This document shows, in pieces, positions 33,808-35,000 of a DNA stretch of 35,000 nucleotides. The position numbers and the translations under genes are program-made. The DNA lies in the NCBI GenBank assembly GCA_001586965.3, contig LUCW03002168.1, positions 5,001 to 40,000 on the forward strand. The letters run 5' to 3'. The notes under the pieces are model-generated. The model saw nothing but the letters and a program-made list of their open reading frames with translations. It did not search any database and was not told where the DNA came from. Positions within the stretch are counted from its first letter, which is position 1. Each line of letters begins with the position of its first letter. The stretch comes from Sphaeroforma sirkka. Its lineage: Eukaryota; Opisthokonta; Ichthyosporea; Ichthyophonida.

Positions 33808-34879
33808 CATACATACATACATATACATATACATATATATACACATGTAGCCCATGGATACAAACAGTATCATCCACATATAAATCTACACGTAATAATA
33901 GTCTCAAGTCCAAAGGCTGTGATTCCAAGTGAAGCCCTCGAACGCAACATCCGAATAGTCCGAGCAAGGCAGCACCAAACTGTCAATCTGTGCGCAAACA
34001 TATGCTGCCACGGAAAGAGTGACACAGATGCGATTGCTGTGGATAGCCAGTCATACGTATGTACACATACACTTATATATTATCTATTCAGTCATATACA
34101 TATACATATACACATACACATACACATATATAGTGGATGGTAGTCATATAGATGTACACATACATTTATATAGTATCCATTCAGTCATATACATGTGCAC
34201 ATACACATGCATATTGTAATTAGAAGTCATATACTTGTACACATACACTTATATACTATGCATTCAGTCAAATACAAATACGCATACAATTATATATTAT
34301 AATTAGTAGTCATATACATGTGCACATACACATACATATTGTAATTAGCAGTCATATACTTGTACACATACACGTATATACTATGCATTCAGTCACATAC
34401 ATATACACATACACTTATATATTGTAGTTTGCAGTCATATACATGTGCACATACACATACATATTGTAATTAGCAGTCATATACTTGTACACATACACTT
34501 ATATACTATGCATTCAGTCACATACATGTACACATACACTTATATATTGTAATTAGCAGTCATATACATGTACACATACACTTATATAATGTTAATGCCA
34601 GTCATATGAATGTACACACCAACTTTTTCTATAGTATACACTCGGATACCAATCGCTTACCGTCCTCACCAGCATGGACACAGAGCTGTGATTCCAATTC
34701 ACGCCCACCAGCGCGAAGTCCGGAAAGTCCCAAAACAGTAGCACTAAATTAACCACCATTGCCGAAACAAGAACAGCCACAGGTCGAGTGACGTAGATGT
34801 GTCGGCTACGGATGACGTTCTGTTCGAAGCTGCGATCGAAACTAGTGCGTGCATTGAGCAGATGCAGAACGCTCGCCAC
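30870..34879 (-). CDS. Multi-exon multi-pass membrane protein, receptor-like (partial at right edge)
   Basis: Minus-strand exons joined by GT-AG sites with matching phases: A about 34805 (open to at least 34879) to 34670; C 33463-33325; D 32424-32381; E 31980-31890; F 31135-30870, TAA stop. Exon A reads [20 protein letters not shown], then [20 protein letters not shown] begins [14 protein letters not shown], has [16 protein letters not shown] and ends VPIFLYTL; D gives [16 protein letters not shown] gives [18 protein letters not shown] then [13 protein letters not shown] is a hydrophilic tail starting [19 protein letters not shown]. At least four hydrophobic helices precede an ~88-residue cytoplasmic-type tail. 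That layout fits the C-terminal half of a 7TM receptor; [19 protein letters not shown] faintly recalls the start of an RGS domain, a speculation. The 5' exons lie beyond the window. I know no exact family. Confidence 0.65.
31264..31360. repeat. Short tandem array, ACTATATACTATATACGA-type units
   Basis: Repeated AACTATATACTATATACTA with CGA or CAA spacers, in the last intron (31136-31889) of the receptor-like gene. Confidence 0.85.
31545..31930. repeat. 60-73 bp minisatellite derived from the exon E/intron junction
   Basis: The word ATGAGCT recurs at about 31587, 31660, 31721, 31790, 31850 and 31922. The last copy is inside coding exon E. On the coding strand each unit reads AGCTCATAGTCATA, CCTCCTGA, then TGATGTCGTAC or TGATGAGTYATGA, matching the exon end AGCTCATAGTCATATTCTCC plus GTGTCGTACCTTG and its donor flank GTGAGTTATGA. 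The array therefore consists of about five degenerate copies of the exon's 3' end plus splice donor, spread into the intron. Confidence 0.85.
32160..32300. repeat. Duplicated CGTCAGTATATA..TGCTTACTAGCTCT segment
   Basis: TACGTCAGTATATAAACG followed by TGTGCTTACTAGCTCT at about 32181-32223 recurs at about 32250-32294 (CGTGCTTACTAGCTCT). It lies in the intron between exons D and E. Confidence 0.75.
32604..32885. repeat. Higher-order minisatellite: four ~32 bp subunits per ~130 bp unit
   Basis: Subunits all start ATTGTC-like and alternate in order A (GATTGCAGGGAATGTGA), B (AATAGTAGTGAWGRTGATGT), C (GATTACAGGGAATATGACAC), D (AATAGCAGTGCATGTRCTAC). The A subunit starts at 32604, 32734 and 32863, giving two full higher-order units plus part of a third. 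It lies in the intron between exons C and D. Confidence 0.9.
32992..33275. repeat. 17 bp minisatellite (CTATATACACTGACACG), ~16 copies
   Basis: Units vary mainly at two bases (GACACG/GACACA/GACTCA). The array sits about 50 bp after the donor of exon C, inside the intron. Frames across it are artefacts. Confidence 0.95.
33449..33506. repeat. 41 bp duplication covering the exon C acceptor
   Basis: CATGTAAGTAAACAGCTG occurs at 33449 and about 33490. The unit includes the coding start of exon C and its acceptor (CCTCCAG on the minus strand for the inner copy), so a second, partial acceptor-exon junction lies just upstream. Confidence 0.8.
33729..33825. repeat. TA dinucleotide run followed by CATA repeat
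   Basis: About 37 TA units (33729-33802) then about five CATA units. In the intron between exons A and C. Confidence 0.97.
33880..34055 (-). pseudogene. Decayed duplicate of receptor exon A
   Basis: Starting after a CTATCCACAG acceptor (about 34035), the minus strand reads [18 protein letters not shown], then [21 protein letters not shown], aligning throughout with exon A ([18 protein letters not shown] through GVNWNH). It shares the same acceptor phase. A TGA follows a few codons later (about 33905), and the donor of exon A is not preserved. It is either a dead exon copy or a former mutually exclusive exon. Confidence 0.6.
34045..34615. repeat. ~42 bp minisatellite, 14 subunits, three-subunit higher-order pattern
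   Basis: Each subunit begins CAGTCATATAC or CAGTCACATAC and ends in ATTGTAATTAG, ACTATGCATT or ATTGTAGTTTG. The order (ATGTGCACATACACATACAT; TTGTACACATACACTTATAT; ATRTACACATACACTTATAT) repeats with period about 125 bp. The array separates exon A from its decayed copy, so it probably arose within the duplicated segment. Confidence 0.9.
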
Positions 34880-35000
34880 AAGGTGTGGGGATCGAATGTA
34901 AAGATAATGATTAGATTAGGAAAGGTATAGATTAGATAGGTGGAAAGGTATGAGGACTCGAGTTTGTTTATATTAATGAGGGCTCAAATATATTCATGTT

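Overview
This window looks like a gene-poor, repeat-rich stretch of nuclear DNA from a eukaryote with long GT-AG introns. The combination of a relic THAP domain, a collagen-like exon, a multi-pass receptor-like protein and bacterial-type (mitochondrial) LSU rRNA sequence suggests a unicellular opisthokont-type protist. Ichthyosporean is only a guess; I cannot name the species. Base composition is AT-rich outside exons and long microsatellites are abundant.

Layout. 1-1000: an intact 191-codon unknown ORF on the minus strand. 1300-1860: a fold-back element with imperfect inverted ends. 2330-5925: two blocks of compound microsatellites ending in a ~92 bp pure TA run. 6421-12050: a multi-exon plus-strand gene reconstructed from splice signals and phases, encoding a 2-oxoglutarate/Fe(II) dioxygenase with a long low-complexity N-terminal part and minisatellites in its introns. 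12.2-20.9 kb: mostly non-coding DNA with relics: an unknown ORF with one in-frame stop, short tandem duplications, a broken THAP/coiled-coil transposase N-terminus, a broken gag with a CCHC knuckle, and a small ORF with a hydrophobic leader. 21.3-25.5 kb: gene fragments (SWIM zinc finger with one frameshift, one collagen-like exon, a possible spliced or decayed Q/N-rich gene). 26.8-30.0 kb: an antisense block with bacterial-type LSU rRNA sequence in conserved order, lacking the 3' part and with about 0.7 kb of former protein-coding sequence in place of domain III; most simply a nuclear insertion of mitochondrial DNA. 30.87-34.9 kb: a minus-strand multi-exon membrane protein gene, entering from the right edge and ending at a poly(A) signal, whose introns are packed with minisatellites.

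The two main genes are unrelated in apparent function. They share one architecture: short exons separated by introns carrying their own tandem repeats, and in the receptor-like gene some of these repeats derive from an exon-intron junction. All exon models rest on reading frames, splice consensus and phase agreement alone; no transcript or database evidence was available.
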